NCBI RefSeq assembly: GCF_001668725.1
Contig: NZ_LZKL01000106.1
Location: 1-64,000 of the forward strand
Length of the DNA: 64,000 nt
Reading direction: 5' to 3'
Origin: Mycobacterium sp. E787
GTDB taxonomy: Bacteria; Actinomycetota; Actinomycetes; Mycobacteriales; Mycobacteriaceae
Both the position numbers and the translations under genes were made by a program. Positions within the stretch are counted from its first letter, which is position 1. Each line of letters opens with the position of its first letter. The notes under the pieces were generated by a model. It had not been told where the DNA came from. It saw only the letters and a list, made by a program, of their open reading frames with translations, and made no database searches. Positions 1 to 12,644 of this stretch are shown piece by piece.

Positions 1-1173
1 GTCGGGACGATCGTGCTGACGACCCTCTACGGCCTGATCAACACGATGTTCATCCCGCGGTTCATCGTCGCGGTGGGTTTCGGTGGCATTCTCGTGGCCA
101 CCGGTAGCTATCTGCTCGCCGAGTTCGCGCTGCGGCCGGTGGCCGCCCAGGCGCTCGAGGCGGGGCCCCCACCGCGGCGGTTGTCGGCGGGCATCATGGG
201 CCGAACCATGGTGGTCTGGTTCCTGGGGTCCGGCGTGCCCGTCATCGGCATCGGCCTCCTGGCGATGTTCCAGATCCTGATGCGGAACCTGACCGAGACG
301 CAATTCGCCGTCGGCGTGCTGATCGTGGCGTTCGCCACCCTGATCTTCGGCTGCCTGCTGATGTGGATCCTGGCCTGGCTCACGGCCACACCCGTGCGGG
401 TGGTGCGTGCGGCGCTGCGGCGCGTCGAGGAGGGCAACCTGCGGGGCGACCTGGTGGTGTTCGACGGGACGGAGCTGGGCGAGCTGCAGCGCGGGTTCAA
501 CGCGATGGTCGACGGGCTGCGTGAACGCGAACGCGTGCGCGACCTTTTCGGCCGCCACGTCGGCCGCGAGGTCGCGCTGGCCGCCGAACGCGAGCGGCCG
601 AAACTGGGCGGCGAGGAGCGGCACGTCGCGGTCGTCTTCATCGACATCGTCGGCTCCACCCAATTGGTGACCAGTCAACGCCCCACCGAAGTCGTCGAAG
701 TCCTCAACCGGTTCTTCTCGATCGTCGTCGAGGAAGTGGACCGCCATTGCGGGCTGGTCAACAAGTTCGAAGGCGACGCGTCGCTGGCGATCTTCGGTGC
801 TCCGAATCATCTCGACTCACCCGAAGGCCAGGCGCTCGCCGCGGCGCGCTGCATCGCCGAGCGGCTGGCCGGCGAAATGTGTGAGCTCGACGCCGGCATC
901 GGCGTGGCCGCCGGCCAGGTCGTCGCCGGCAACGTCGGCGCCAAGGAACGGTTCGAATACACCGTCATCGGCGAGCCGGTCAACGAGGCCGCCCGACTGT
1001 GCGAGCTGGCCAAATCGCGGCCGGGCAAGCTGCTGGCGACCGCCGAGACGCTCGAAGGCGCCGGCGAAGACGAAAGGGCGCGTTGGTCTTTGGGCGACAC
1101 CGTGACCCTGCGCGGCCACGAGCGCGCCACTCGGCTGGCATCGCCGATCGAGGCCGCCCGGTCGGATCGGTAA
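1..1173 (+). CDS. Membrane class III adenylate cyclase with HAMP domain (5' end outside window)
   Basis: This gene makes cyclic AMP from ATP at the inner membrane. The frame is open from base 1, so the N-terminus lies upstream; about 390 residues are visible. Two or three hydrophobic helices come first, then a HAMP linker (about nt 370-540), then a class III cyclase domain (about nt 610-1150). Catalytic signatures are present: FIDIVGST with the first metal-binding Asp, NKFEGD with the substrate Lys and second metal Asp, and VIGEPVNEAARL with the Asn and Arg that stabilise the transition state. All expected residues appear intact, so it should be active. It matches the M. tuberculosis Rv1318c-Rv1320c group, which sits beside alkA-ogt there as well. 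The signal sensed cannot be read from the sequence. Confidence 0.9.
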   Translation, partial: VGTIVLTTLYGLINTMFIPRFIVAVGFGGILVATGSYLLAEFALRPVAAQALEAGPPPRRLSAGIMGRTMVVWFLGSGVPVIGIGLLAMFQILMRNLTETQFAVGVLIVAFATLIFGCLLMWILAWLTATPVRVVRAALRRVEEGNLRGDLVVFDGTELGELQRGFNAMVDGLRERERVRDLFGRHVGREVALAAERERPKLGGEERHVAVVFIDIVGSTQLVTSQRPTEVVEVLNRFFSIVVEEVDRHCGLVNKFEGDASLAIFGAPNHLDSPEGQALAAARCIAERLAGEMCELDAGIGVAAGQVVAGNVGAKERFEYTVIGEPVNEAARLCELAKSRPGKLLATAETLEGAGEDERARWSLGDTVTLRGHERATRLASPIEAARSDR

Positions 1174-1324
1174 TTTCGCGCTGACAACGCCCGTGGTCAA
1201 CACGGCTGAGCGTCGTCGATAGAAATCCGTTATCGCACAATAGAAAATGTGCCTTGACGCCCGGATTGCACCCCACCAATAGTGGCGGCGGGACGGAGCT
1301 CCGCCCGCGGGAGAAGGGTGCATC

Positions 1325-2725
1325 GTGACAAGCGTTGGCTTGCTGGACCGTTCGAGAATCGTTGCCCGGCCGGGATGGAGCCGCTGGCTGGTGCCGCCGG
1401 CCGCGTTGTCGATTCACCTCGCGATCGGCTCGGCCTACGCGTGGAGCGTCTTCAAGATCCCGCTGGAGAAGTCGCTGCATGTCTCCGGGACCGCGAGCGC
1501 GATGCCGTTCACCGTCGCCATTGTGGCGCTGGGCCTTTCGGCCGCGGCGTTCGGCACGCGCGTCGACCACTACGGGCCGCGCTGGGCCATGGTCGTTGCC
1601 ACCGCGTGCTTCTGCAGTGGGCTGCTGATCGCGGGTTTCGGGGTTTCGGTCCGCCAATACTGGCTCGTCGTACTGGGTTACGGGGTCGTCGGAGGGGTCG
1701 GCCTCGGTATCGGCTACATCTCGCCGGTGTCCACGCTGATCAAGTGGTTTCCCGACCGCCCGGGAATGGCGACCGGCCTGGCGATCATGGGCTTCGGCGG
1801 CGGAGCGCTGATCGCGTCGCCGTGGAGCAACAGCCTGCTCGACGCGTTCGGCCGCGCCAGCACCGCCGGCGTCGCCCGGACCTTCCTGGTGATGGGCTGC
1901 ACCTACGCGGTGTTCATGAGCATGGGCTGCCTGCTGATCCGGGTGCCGGCGCCGGGCTGGGCACCGGCCGGCTGGAAACCCAAGCCGCACAAGGCCGGAT
2001 CGCTGGTCAGCACCGCCGGCGTCTCGGCGGCCGGCGCGGTCAAGACGCCCCAGTTCTGGCTGCTGTGGGTGGTGCTCTGCTTCAACGTCACCGCCGGGAT
2101 CGGCATCCTGGAGAAGGCCTCGCCGATCTATCAGGACTTCTTCCCGAGGGCACCCCGCGCGGCGGTGCTGGCCTCGGCGGCCGCCGGCTTCGTCGCCCTG
2201 CTGTCCCTTGCCAACATGCTGGGCCGGATCGGATGGTCGTGGCTGTCGGATGCGCTGGGCCGCAAGAACATGTACCGGCTCTACCTGGGCGGCGGCGCGC
2301 TGCTGTATCTCACGCTGGCGCTGACGACCAACTCCAGCAAGGTCACCTTCCTGTTGTGCACCCTGTTGATCCTGTCGTTCTACGGCGCCGGCTTTTCCAC
2401 CCTTCCGGCGTATCTGCGGGACCTGTTCGGCACCTACGAGGTCGGTGCGATCCACGGCCGGTTGCTGACGGCGTGGTCGGTGGCGGGCGTGCTGGGCCCG
2501 CTGATCGTGAACGCCATCGCCGACTCGCAGAAGTCGGCCGGCAAGCACGGCCCCGACCTCTACCTGCTCTCGTTCGAGGTGATGATCGCGCTGCTGGCCG
2601 TCGGGTTGGTCTGCAACGAGCTGATCGGGCCGGTGTCCGCCAAATTCCACGAGCCCGCACTGCCCGACGACGCCGCGCCGGCGCCCGAGGCGGTTCCCCA
2701 CCGACAACCGGAGAGGCAACCATGA
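1325..2725 (+). CDS. MFS transporter, oxalate:formate antiporter (OFA)-like
   Basis: A 466-residue major facilitator with about 12 membrane helices. It starts at GTG with AGAAGGG about 8 bases upstream. The N-terminal half carries the short helix-1 sequence HLAIGSAYAWSVFKIPL, typical of OFA-type carriers, and an IKWFPDRPGMATGLAIMG stretch typical of this MFS branch. OFA carriers exchange carboxylates such as oxalate and formate; the substrate here is not determinable. Its stop codon overlaps the start of a 40-residue membrane peptide by ATGA, so the two are almost certainly co-translated. No oxalate-degrading enzymes are nearby, so the role is more likely general carboxylate transport. Confidence 0.85.
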   Translation: MTSVGLLDRSRIVARPGWSRWLVPPAALSIHLAIGSAYAWSVFKIPLEKSLHVSGTASAMPFTVAIVALGLSAAAFGTRVDHYGPRWAMVVATACFCSGLLIAGFGVSVRQYWLVVLGYGVVGGVGLGIGYISPVSTLIKWFPDRPGMATGLAIMGFGGGALIASPWSNSLLDAFGRASTAGVARTFLVMGCTYAVFMSMGCLLIRVPAPGWAPAGWKPKPHKAGSLVSTAGVSAAGAVKTPQFWLLWVVLCFNVTAGIGILEKASPIYQDFFPRAPRAAVLASAAAGFVALLSLANMLGRIGWSWLSDALGRKNMYRLYLGGGALLYLTLALTTNSSKVTFLLCTLLILSFYGAGFSTLPAYLRDLFGTYEVGAIHGRLLTAWSVAGVLGPLIVNAIADSQKSAGKHGPDLYLLSFEVMIALLAVGLVCNELIGPVSAKFHEPALPDDAAPAPEAVPHRQPERQP

Positions 2726-2844
2726 CGGACACGACGGCGGTCGGCCCCGCTCCCATCGCGCTGGCCTGGCTGTGGGTGGCCCTGCCCTTCGCCTACGGCG
2801 TCTGGCAACTCGTTTCCAAGGTGACCCAGCTGTTCGGCACCTGA
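2722..2844 (+). CDS. Small single-helix membrane protein coupled to the OFA transporter
   Basis: A 40-residue ORF whose ATG overlaps the transporter stop as ATGA. After a short polar N-terminus (MTDTTAVGPAPI) it is almost entirely one hydrophobic helix (ALAWLWVALPFAYGVWQL) followed by a short tail. The coupling and composition suggest a stoichiometric accessory subunit of the transporter; families annotated as MFS transporter small subunit have this form next to OFA carriers. Its last 52 bases overlap, in the opposite strand, the 3' end of the next transporter gene. The function as a subunit is inference. Confidence 0.7.
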   Translation: MTDTTAVGPAPIALAWLWVALPFAYGVWQLVSKVTQLFGT

Positions 2845-4028
2845 CGCCGGGCTCCGCTCACCAGCAGCGCGGTCAACAGGCCGGCGGCCAGCAGCAGCGC
2901 TCCCACGAACCAGGCCGTCGCCGGCCAACCGCCGAGGGCGTAGACGAGGCCGCCGACCGCGCCGGCCACCGAGCCGCCCAGGTAGTAGCTGAACAGGTAC
3001 AGGGCGGACGCTTCGGCGCGATCCCGGTGCGCCACGGCGCCCACCCATCCGCTGGCCACCGTGTGCGCGGCGAAGAATCCTCCGGTGAACACGCCGACGC
3101 CGACGACGATCGCGGCCAGCGCGTGCGGGACGGTCAGCAGCAGGCCGGCCGCCGTGATCGGCAGGGCACCGCCCAGCACGAGCGCACGTCCCCTGCGGTC
3201 GGCCAACCGCCCTGCCACGACGGAGGTCCAGGTCCCCGCCAGGTACAGCACGAACAACAGCCCGACGATCGAGGAGGCCAGTCCGAACGGCTGGGCGGTC
3301 AGCCGATAGCCCAGGTAGTTGTACACCGTGACGAATCCGCCCATCAGAGCGAAGCCCAACGCAAAGAGCTTGAGCAGAACGGGGTTTCGCAGATGAGCGG
3401 CCAGGTTGCGCACCGTCGCCCGCATCGTCGCCGCCTTCGGCGTGAAGAATTGCGACCGGGGAACCAGGACGGCGAAGACGACCGTGCCGGCCAGCGTCGC
3501 CGCCGAACACACCAACAGCGCTACCCGCCAATTGCTGACGTCGACGACAAGGGACGGGACGATTCGCCCCACCAGGCCGCCCAGCGTGGTGCCGGCGATG
3601 TAGCGTCCCATCGCCGAACCGAGCGACGAGGCGTGGATCTCCTCGGCGAGAAAGGCCATCGCGACGGCGGGGATCCCGGCGAGCGCGACACCGTGCAGTG
3701 CCCGGCCGACGAGCAGAACACCGAGCGAGGGGCTGAACGGCAACAACAAACCGATGACGCTCGACGCGACGCCGGACGCCAGCATCACCGTGACGCGTCC
3801 GTAGCGCTCGGACAGCGCGCTCGCGGGAATGATGGACAGCGCGAGCATTCCCGTCGTCAGCGAGACGGTGAGCGCCGCGATCGCCGGGGTGATCCGGTAG
3901 TACTCCGACAGCGCGGGTAGTAGCGCCTGCGTGCAGTACATCGCGGCGAAACTGGCCACGCCGGCGCCGTACAGCGCGGCGGTCACCCGCCGGTACCCGC
4001 GGCTTCCGGCTTGGTGGGCGGTAGGCAT
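2793..4028 (-). CDS. MFS transporter (YnfM-like drug/arabinose efflux type)
   Basis: A 411-residue major facilitator with 12 predicted helices. It starts at the ATG of MPTAHQAG; a longer open frame upstream runs through the intergenic region and into the regulator, so it is not used. LSERYGRVTVMLASG is the conserved helix 2-3 loop (DRxGR-type) and ALHGVALAGIPAVAMAFLAEE fits the YnfM-like efflux branch. It is divergent from a LysR-type regulator gene with 90 bases between the start codons, the usual arrangement for a regulator and its target. The substrate is unknown. The C-terminal coding part overlaps the small transporter subunit gene convergently by 52 bases. Confidence 0.85.
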   Translation of the reverse strand: MPTAHQAGSRGYRRVTAALYGAGVASFAAMYCTQALLPALSEYYRITPAIAALTVSLTTGMLALSIIPASALSERYGRVTVMLASGVASSVIGLLLPFSPSLGVLLVGRALHGVALAGIPAVAMAFLAEEIHASSLGSAMGRYIAGTTLGGLVGRIVPSLVVDVSNWRVALLVCSAATLAGTVVFAVLVPRSQFFTPKAATMRATVRNLAAHLRNPVLLKLFALGFALMGGFVTVYNYLGYRLTAQPFGLASSIVGLLFVLYLAGTWTSVVAGRLADRRGRALVLGGALPITAAGLLLTVPHALAAIVVGVGVFTGGFFAAHTVASGWVGAVAHRDRAEASALYLFSYYLGGSVAGAVGGLVYALGGWPATAWFVGALLLAAGLLTALLVSGARRQVPNSWVTLETSCQTP

Positions 4029-4065
4029 AGCAACGATGTTCGGCGCCGGCGCATGGGAAAGGAAA

Positions 4066-4080
4066 TGAATTATTAATTCA
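4066..4080. promoter_or_regulatory. Perfect 15-bp palindrome between divergent MFS and LysR genes
   Basis: TGAATTATTAATTCA is a perfect palindrome around a central T, lying in a markedly AT-rich island inside otherwise GC-rich DNA. It sits 38 bases from the MFS start codon and about 39 bases from the regulator ATG. LysR-type regulators bind dyads between divergent promoters, so this is a candidate operator for the adjacent regulator. The spacing is not the textbook T-N11-A, so the assignment is inference. Confidence 0.55.
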
Positions 4081-4118
4081 ATTATGATGCATTTTTCGCA
4101 TAAGCAAAGGTGGAGGGC

Positions 4119-5000
4119 ATGCCTGAAGGCGACTACGAGTGGTTCGTCACACTCGCGGAGCTGCAACACGTCACCGCGGCGGCCGACCAGCTGCACATCG
4201 CGCAGCCGACTCTCACGAGGATGCTGGCGCGCCTGGAACGGCGACTCGGGGTCGCCCTGTTCGACCGCGGCGGCCGGCGGCTGGCGCTCAACACCTATGG
4301 ACGGATCTTCTACGAGCACGCGCGGCGGGCCCAATCGGAACTCGATTCGGCCCGGCGCGCGATCGAGGACCTGACCAATCCGGCCGTCAGCGAGATCCGG
4401 CTCGGCTTCCTGGGTTCGTTCGGGTCGACGGTGGTGCCGCGCCTGATCGCCGCCTTCAAGGAGACGTCACCGCGAGTGACGTTCACGCTGCAGGAGGGCG
4501 CCGCCGAATCGATCGGCGACCTCGTGCAGTCCGGCGCCCTCGATGTCGGCGTAGTGTCACCTCGACCCAAGCGGAATCTGGCCTGGCGCAGCTTGTTTCG
4601 TCAACGGCTCGGTGTCGCCATTCCGTGCGACCACGGGCTCGTGGACGCCGCGGCGGTATCGATGACCGAGCTGGCCGACGAGCCCTTCGTGGCCATGCGG
4701 CCCGGCTTCGGCATGCGGCGACTGCTTGACGAGCTTTGTGCGGCAGCGCAATTCCGGCCGCGGATCGTCCTGGAATCCGCCAACCTCACCACGTCCGCCG
4801 GCCTGGTGGCCGCGGGCCTGGGGATCAGCCTGATGCCCATCGACGGCAGCGAATATGCGCCCGGGCTCAGGGTGCTGCCGCTGGCCGACGCGGACGCCTA
4901 TCGCGATGTCGGGATGATCTGGAATTCCGGGCGACCGTTGTCCCGCCCGGCCAGGAATTTCATCGGGTCCGCCGCGGCCGCGCACCATCAGAGCTCTTGA
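4119..5000 (+). CDS. LysR-type transcriptional regulator
   Basis: A 293-residue LysR-family regulator. The N-terminal winged helix-turn-helix is clear (FVTLAELQHVTAAADQLHIA, then QPTLTRMLARLERRLGVALF), followed by a periplasmic-binding-protein-like effector domain. I chose ATG 4119, which has AAAGG about 8 bases upstream; GTG 4110 in the same frame would add three residues. It is divergent from an MFS efflux gene with a perfect palindrome between them, suggesting control of that transporter and probably autoregulation. The effector is unknown. Confidence 0.85.
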   Translation: MPEGDYEWFVTLAELQHVTAAADQLHIAQPTLTRMLARLERRLGVALFDRGGRRLALNTYGRIFYEHARRAQSELDSARRAIEDLTNPAVSEIRLGFLGSFGSTVVPRLIAAFKETSPRVTFTLQEGAAESIGDLVQSGALDVGVVSPRPKRNLAWRSLFRQRLGVAIPCDHGLVDAAAVSMTELADEPFVAMRPGFGMRRLLDELCAAAQFRPRIVLESANLTTSAGLVAAGLGISLMPIDGSEYAPGLRVLPLADADAYRDVGMIWNSGRPLSRPARNFIGSAAAAHHQSS

Positions 5001-5073
5001 CTGCGGTTATGCCGCCCACCACAATGTCGTTTTTCCGCCAGTTTTGTCGGTGGGCCGGTGTAACTGTGGAAGC

Positions 5074-6561
5074 GTGCACGACGACTTCGAACGTTGCTAC
5101 CGGGCGGTCCAGTCCAAGGACGCCCGCTTCGACGGCTGGTTCGTCACCGCGGTCCTGACGACGCGGATCTACTGCCGGCCGAGCTGTCCGGTGCGGCCGC
5201 CGTTCGCGCGCAATGTCCGCTTCTATCCGACGGCGGCCGCGGCGCAGCGCGCCGGGTTCCGGGCCTGCAAACGCTGCCGTCCGGACGCCTCGCCGGGGTC
5301 CCCGGAATGGAATGTGCGGGGGGACGTCGTCGCGCGGGCGATGCGGCTCATCGCCGACGGCACGGTGGACCGGGAAGGCGTCGGTGGCCTGGCGGCTCAC
5401 CTCGGCTACACCACGCGCCAACTGGAGCGGCTGCTGCAGGCCGAGGTCGGTGCGGGTCCGCTCGCCCTGGCGCGGGCGCAGCGGGCCCAGACCGCACGGG
5501 TGCTCATCGAGACCACGAACCTGCCTTTCGGCGACATCGCGTTCGCCGCCGGCTTCGCCAGCATTCGGCAGTTCAACGACACCGTGCGCCTGGTCTTCGA
5601 AAACACACCGACGGCGCTGCGCACGCGCGCGGCAGTCCGGTCGACGTCGGAGACCAATTCCCCTGGCGCGGTGTGCCTTCGGCTGCCGGTGCGCACGCCG
5701 TTCGCCTATGAGGGCGTCTTCGGCCACCTCGCGGCCGGCATCGTGCCCGGCTGCGAGGAGGTGCGCGAAGGCGCCTACCGGCGCAGCCTGCGGCTTCCGC
5801 GCGGAGGTGCGGTCGTGACGCTGGCGCCGGCTGTCGATCACGTCCGGTGCCGCCTGGTGCTCGACGACTTCCGCGACCTCACCACCGCGATCGCCCGCTG
5901 CCGGCGACTGCTGGACCTCGACGCGGATCCCGAGGCCGTGGTCGACGCGCTGGCCGCGGACCGCGAGCTGGCCGCGGTGGTGGAAAAAGCCCCGGGACAA
6001 CGCATTCCGCGCACGGTCGACGAGGCCGAGCTGGCCGTGCGCGCGGTCCTGGGCCAGCAGGTGTCGACGAAGGCCGCCAGCACGCACGCGGCCAGGCTGG
6101 TCGCTGCCTACGGGCGGCCGGTGCACGACCCCGAGGGCGCCTTGACCCATGCCTTCCCCTCGATCGAACAGCTCGCCGAGATCGATCCCGTCCATCTGGC
6201 GGTGCCCAAGGCTCGACAACGGACCCTCACGGCGCTGATCGGCGGTCTCGCCGACGGCAGCGTCGTCCTGGACGCCGGATGCGATTGGGAAAGCGCCCGC
6301 GCGCGGTTGCTGGCGCTGCCCGGCGTCGGCCCCTGGACCGCGGAGGTGATCGCGATGCGCGCCCTGGGCGACCCGGATGCGTTTCCCGCCGGCGACCTCG
6401 GGCTTCGGCTCGCCGCAAAGCAACTCGGGTTGCCCACGGAACAGCGGAAACTCATCGAGCGCAGCGCCCGTTGGCGGCCGTGGCGCTCCTATGCCACCCA
6501 GCATCTGTGGACCACACTCGAGCATCCGGTAAACCATTGGCCACCGAAGGAGGCGGCGTGA
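5074..6561 (+). CDS. alkA: Ada/AlkA fusion: methylphosphotriester sensor, AraC-type activator and 3-methyladenine DNA glycosylase II
   Basis: A 495-residue bifunctional alkylation-damage protein, the same size as M. tuberculosis Rv1317c. The GTG start at 5074 gives VHDDFERCYRA, the conserved N-terminus; an upstream in-frame start at 5044 looks spurious. Domains in order: Ada zinc domain with Cys34, Cys38, Cys65 and Cys68 (IYCRPSC and CKRC; Cys34 would be the methyl acceptor), an AraC-type DNA-binding region (about 85-185), and an AlkA-type glycosylase. The latter has the helix-hairpin-helix LPGVGPWTAEVIAMRALG and a catalytic Asp near residue 441 (AFPAGDLG). Its stop overlaps the ogt start as GTGA, so the two form an adaptive-response operon. 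Confidence 0.95.
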   Translation: MHDDFERCYRAVQSKDARFDGWFVTAVLTTRIYCRPSCPVRPPFARNVRFYPTAAAAQRAGFRACKRCRPDASPGSPEWNVRGDVVARAMRLIADGTVDREGVGGLAAHLGYTTRQLERLLQAEVGAGPLALARAQRAQTARVLIETTNLPFGDIAFAAGFASIRQFNDTVRLVFENTPTALRTRAAVRSTSETNSPGAVCLRLPVRTPFAYEGVFGHLAAGIVPGCEEVREGAYRRSLRLPRGGAVVTLAPAVDHVRCRLVLDDFRDLTTAIARCRRLLDLDADPEAVVDALAADRELAAVVEKAPGQRIPRTVDEAELAVRAVLGQQVSTKAASTHAARLVAAYGRPVHDPEGALTHAFPSIEQLAEIDPVHLAVPKARQRTLTALIGGLADGSVVLDAGCDWESARARLLALPGVGPWTAEVIAMRALGDPDAFPAGDLGLRLAAKQLGLPTEQRKLIERSARWRPWRSYATQHLWTTLEHPVNHWPPKEAA

Positions 6562-7055
6562 TCCGTTACCGCACCATCGACAGCCCGATCGGGCTCTTGA
6601 CCCTGGCCGGGTGCGGCTCGGTCCTGACGAACCTGCGGATGGTCGACCAGACCTACGAGCCGAACCGCGCCGACTGGTCGCCCGACCCAGGGGCCTTCGA
6701 GGGCGCCGTCGAGCAAATCGACGCCTATTTCGCCGGCGAGCTGACCGAGTTCGACATCGAGCTCGAGCTGCGGGGCACCGAATTTCAGCGACGTGTGTGG
6801 CGGGCGCTGTTGACGATTCCCTACGGGGCGACGCGGTCCTACGGCCAGATCGCCGAGCAGATCGGCGCCCCGGGCTCGGCGCGCGCGGTTGGCTGGGCCA
6901 ACGGCCACAATCCCATCGCAATCGTCGTCCCCTGCCACCGTGTCATCGGCGCCAATGGGAGCCTCACCGGTTTTGGCGGAGGGCTCGACCGAAAGCGGGC
7001 CCTGCTCGGGTTGGAGAAAAGGCGGGCGCCGGCGGAGCTGACGTTGTTCGACTAG
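6558..7055 (+). CDS. ogt: Methylated-DNA--protein-cysteine methyltransferase
   Basis: A 165-residue suicide enzyme that removes alkyl groups from O6-alkylguanine. The active-site motif VPCHRV is present, with the acceptor Cys at residue 126. The GTG start at 6558 overlaps the alkA stop by four bases. The C-terminal domain (EFQRRVWRALLTIPYG onward, with YGQIAEQIG and a GFGGGLDRKRALL tail) is complete. Together with the preceding Ada/AlkA fusion it gives one transcript covering base-excision and direct-reversal repair of alkylated DNA. It ends into a bidirectional terminator shared with the converging rrn operon. Confidence 0.96.
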   Translation: MIRYRTIDSPIGLLTLAGCGSVLTNLRMVDQTYEPNRADWSPDPGAFEGAVEQIDAYFAGELTEFDIELELRGTEFQRRVWRALLTIPYGATRSYGQIAEQIGAPGSARAVGWANGHNPIAIVVPCHRVIGANGSLTGFGGGLDRKRALLGLEKRRAPAELTLFD

Positions 7056-7133
7056 GCCGGCCGAACGTGGCGTTGTTGTCGGGATTTCGCGAAGATCGCC
7101 GCAACAACTCGACGTTGGGCGGCACAGAAAATG

Positions 7134-7165
7134 CAAAAACACCCCCGTTGCCGGGGGTGTTTTTG
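7134..7165. terminator. Bidirectional intrinsic terminator between ogt and rrn
   Basis: Two 14-base arms (7134-7147 and 7152-7165) pair perfectly around a 4-base loop. A C-rich/G-rich core is flanked by A5 on one side and T5 on the other, so the transcript carries a U-tract in either direction. It lies four bases past the 3' end of 5S rRNA and about 80 bases past the ogt stop. It is an unusually canonical intrinsic terminator for a mycobacterium. Confidence 0.9.
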
Positions 7166-7169
7166 TATA

Positions 7170-7285
7170 TGTTCGGCGGTGTCCTACTTTTCCACCCCAA
7201 TTGGGCAGTATCATCGGCGCTGACAGGCTTAGCTTCCGGGTTCGGGATGGGACCGGGCGTTTCCCTGTCGCTGTGGCCGCCGTAA
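7170..7285 (-). rRNA. rrf: 5S ribosomal RNA
   Basis: Read on the minus strand, the sequence starts TTACGGCGGCCACAGCG, contains CCGAACCCGGAAGCTAAG, and ends in CACCGCCGAACA, matching mycobacterial 5S rRNA. The termini are estimated from the complementary ends, about 116 nt. Confidence 0.93.
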
Positions 7286-7375
7286 CTCTATTTATTTTTC
7301 ATTCAAGTGTTCTGGTGGGGGGGTGTGGTGTCGCACGACAAAGGTCGTGGAGACGAATAGTGGTTGCGATTTGTG

Positions 7376-12275
<4,900 letters not shown>

Positions 12276-12348
12276 TCTCCTCGCTGAACGAGGTGAATTT
12301 ACAATCAGAGATACCTGACAAGACGCCAATAACTGGCATCAAAAAACA

Positions 12349-12382
12349 GCCATACCCACACACGGGGAGTGCAGAGTATGGC
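12349..12382 (-). other. Hairpin followed by a U-run in the rrn leader
   Basis: On the minus strand GCCATAC and GTATGGC form a 7-bp stem around a 20-base loop, with TTTTTT two bases after the 3' arm. It lies between the promoters and the 16S start. By shape it resembles an intrinsic terminator, but it is downstream of an antitermination-type element and may instead be a precursor-processing structure. Confidence 0.5.
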
Positions 12383-12413
12383 CAAAAAACAACAACAAAT
12401 AATAAAGACCAAA

Positions 12414-12438
12414 CACACTATTGAGTTCTCAAACAACA
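12414..12438 (-). promoter_or_regulatory. rRNA antitermination-type element (BoxA region)
   Basis: The minus strand reads TGTTGTTTGAGAACTCAATA followed by GTGTG. An almost identical string occurs in the 16S-23S spacer (about 10555-10577). Mycobacterial rrn leaders carry BoxB-BoxA-BoxC antitermination signals at this place, bound by NusB/NusE. The exact box boundaries are not resolved here. Confidence 0.6.
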
Positions 12439-12476
12439 CTCATGCTTGTTTTCGCCCGCTTCCGGGCAACCCTGCC

Positions 12477-12506
12477 AGCTTAATACCAGTCCGGCGGAGG
12501 CGTCAA
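12477..12506 (-). promoter_or_regulatory. rrn promoter, proximal (CL-type)
   Basis: -35 TTGACG (complement of 12501-12506) and -10 TAAGCT (complement of 12477-12482) are separated by 18 bases. This matches the spacing of known mycobacterial rrn promoters. The surrounding sequence nearly repeats the distal promoter. Confidence 0.75.
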
Positions 12507-12557
12507 GCCCCAGTTTTGGTCATCTTGTGTGGTGACCGCTGCGAGGCCAGCCGTGCC

Positions 12558-12587
12558 AGGCTAGTACCGATCCGGCGAGGGAGTCAA
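12558..12587 (-). promoter_or_regulatory. rrn promoter, distal (P1-type)
   Basis: -35 TTGACT (complement of 12582-12587) and -10 TAGCCT (complement of 12558-12563) have 18-base spacing. The arrangement mirrors M. tuberculosis rrn P1 (TTGACT with TAGACT). It lies 58 bases past the murA stop, as in other slow growers. Confidence 0.8.
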
Positions 12588-12644
12588 GGCCCCGGTTTCG
12601 GCCACCTTCGAAGGGTGACCGCCCTTGTGGGGCACTGACTTTGA

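Noticed and set aside
5044..5073. Upstream in-frame start of alkA
   Set aside because: The extra ten residues are not part of the conserved N-terminus, and GTG 5074 fits the family.
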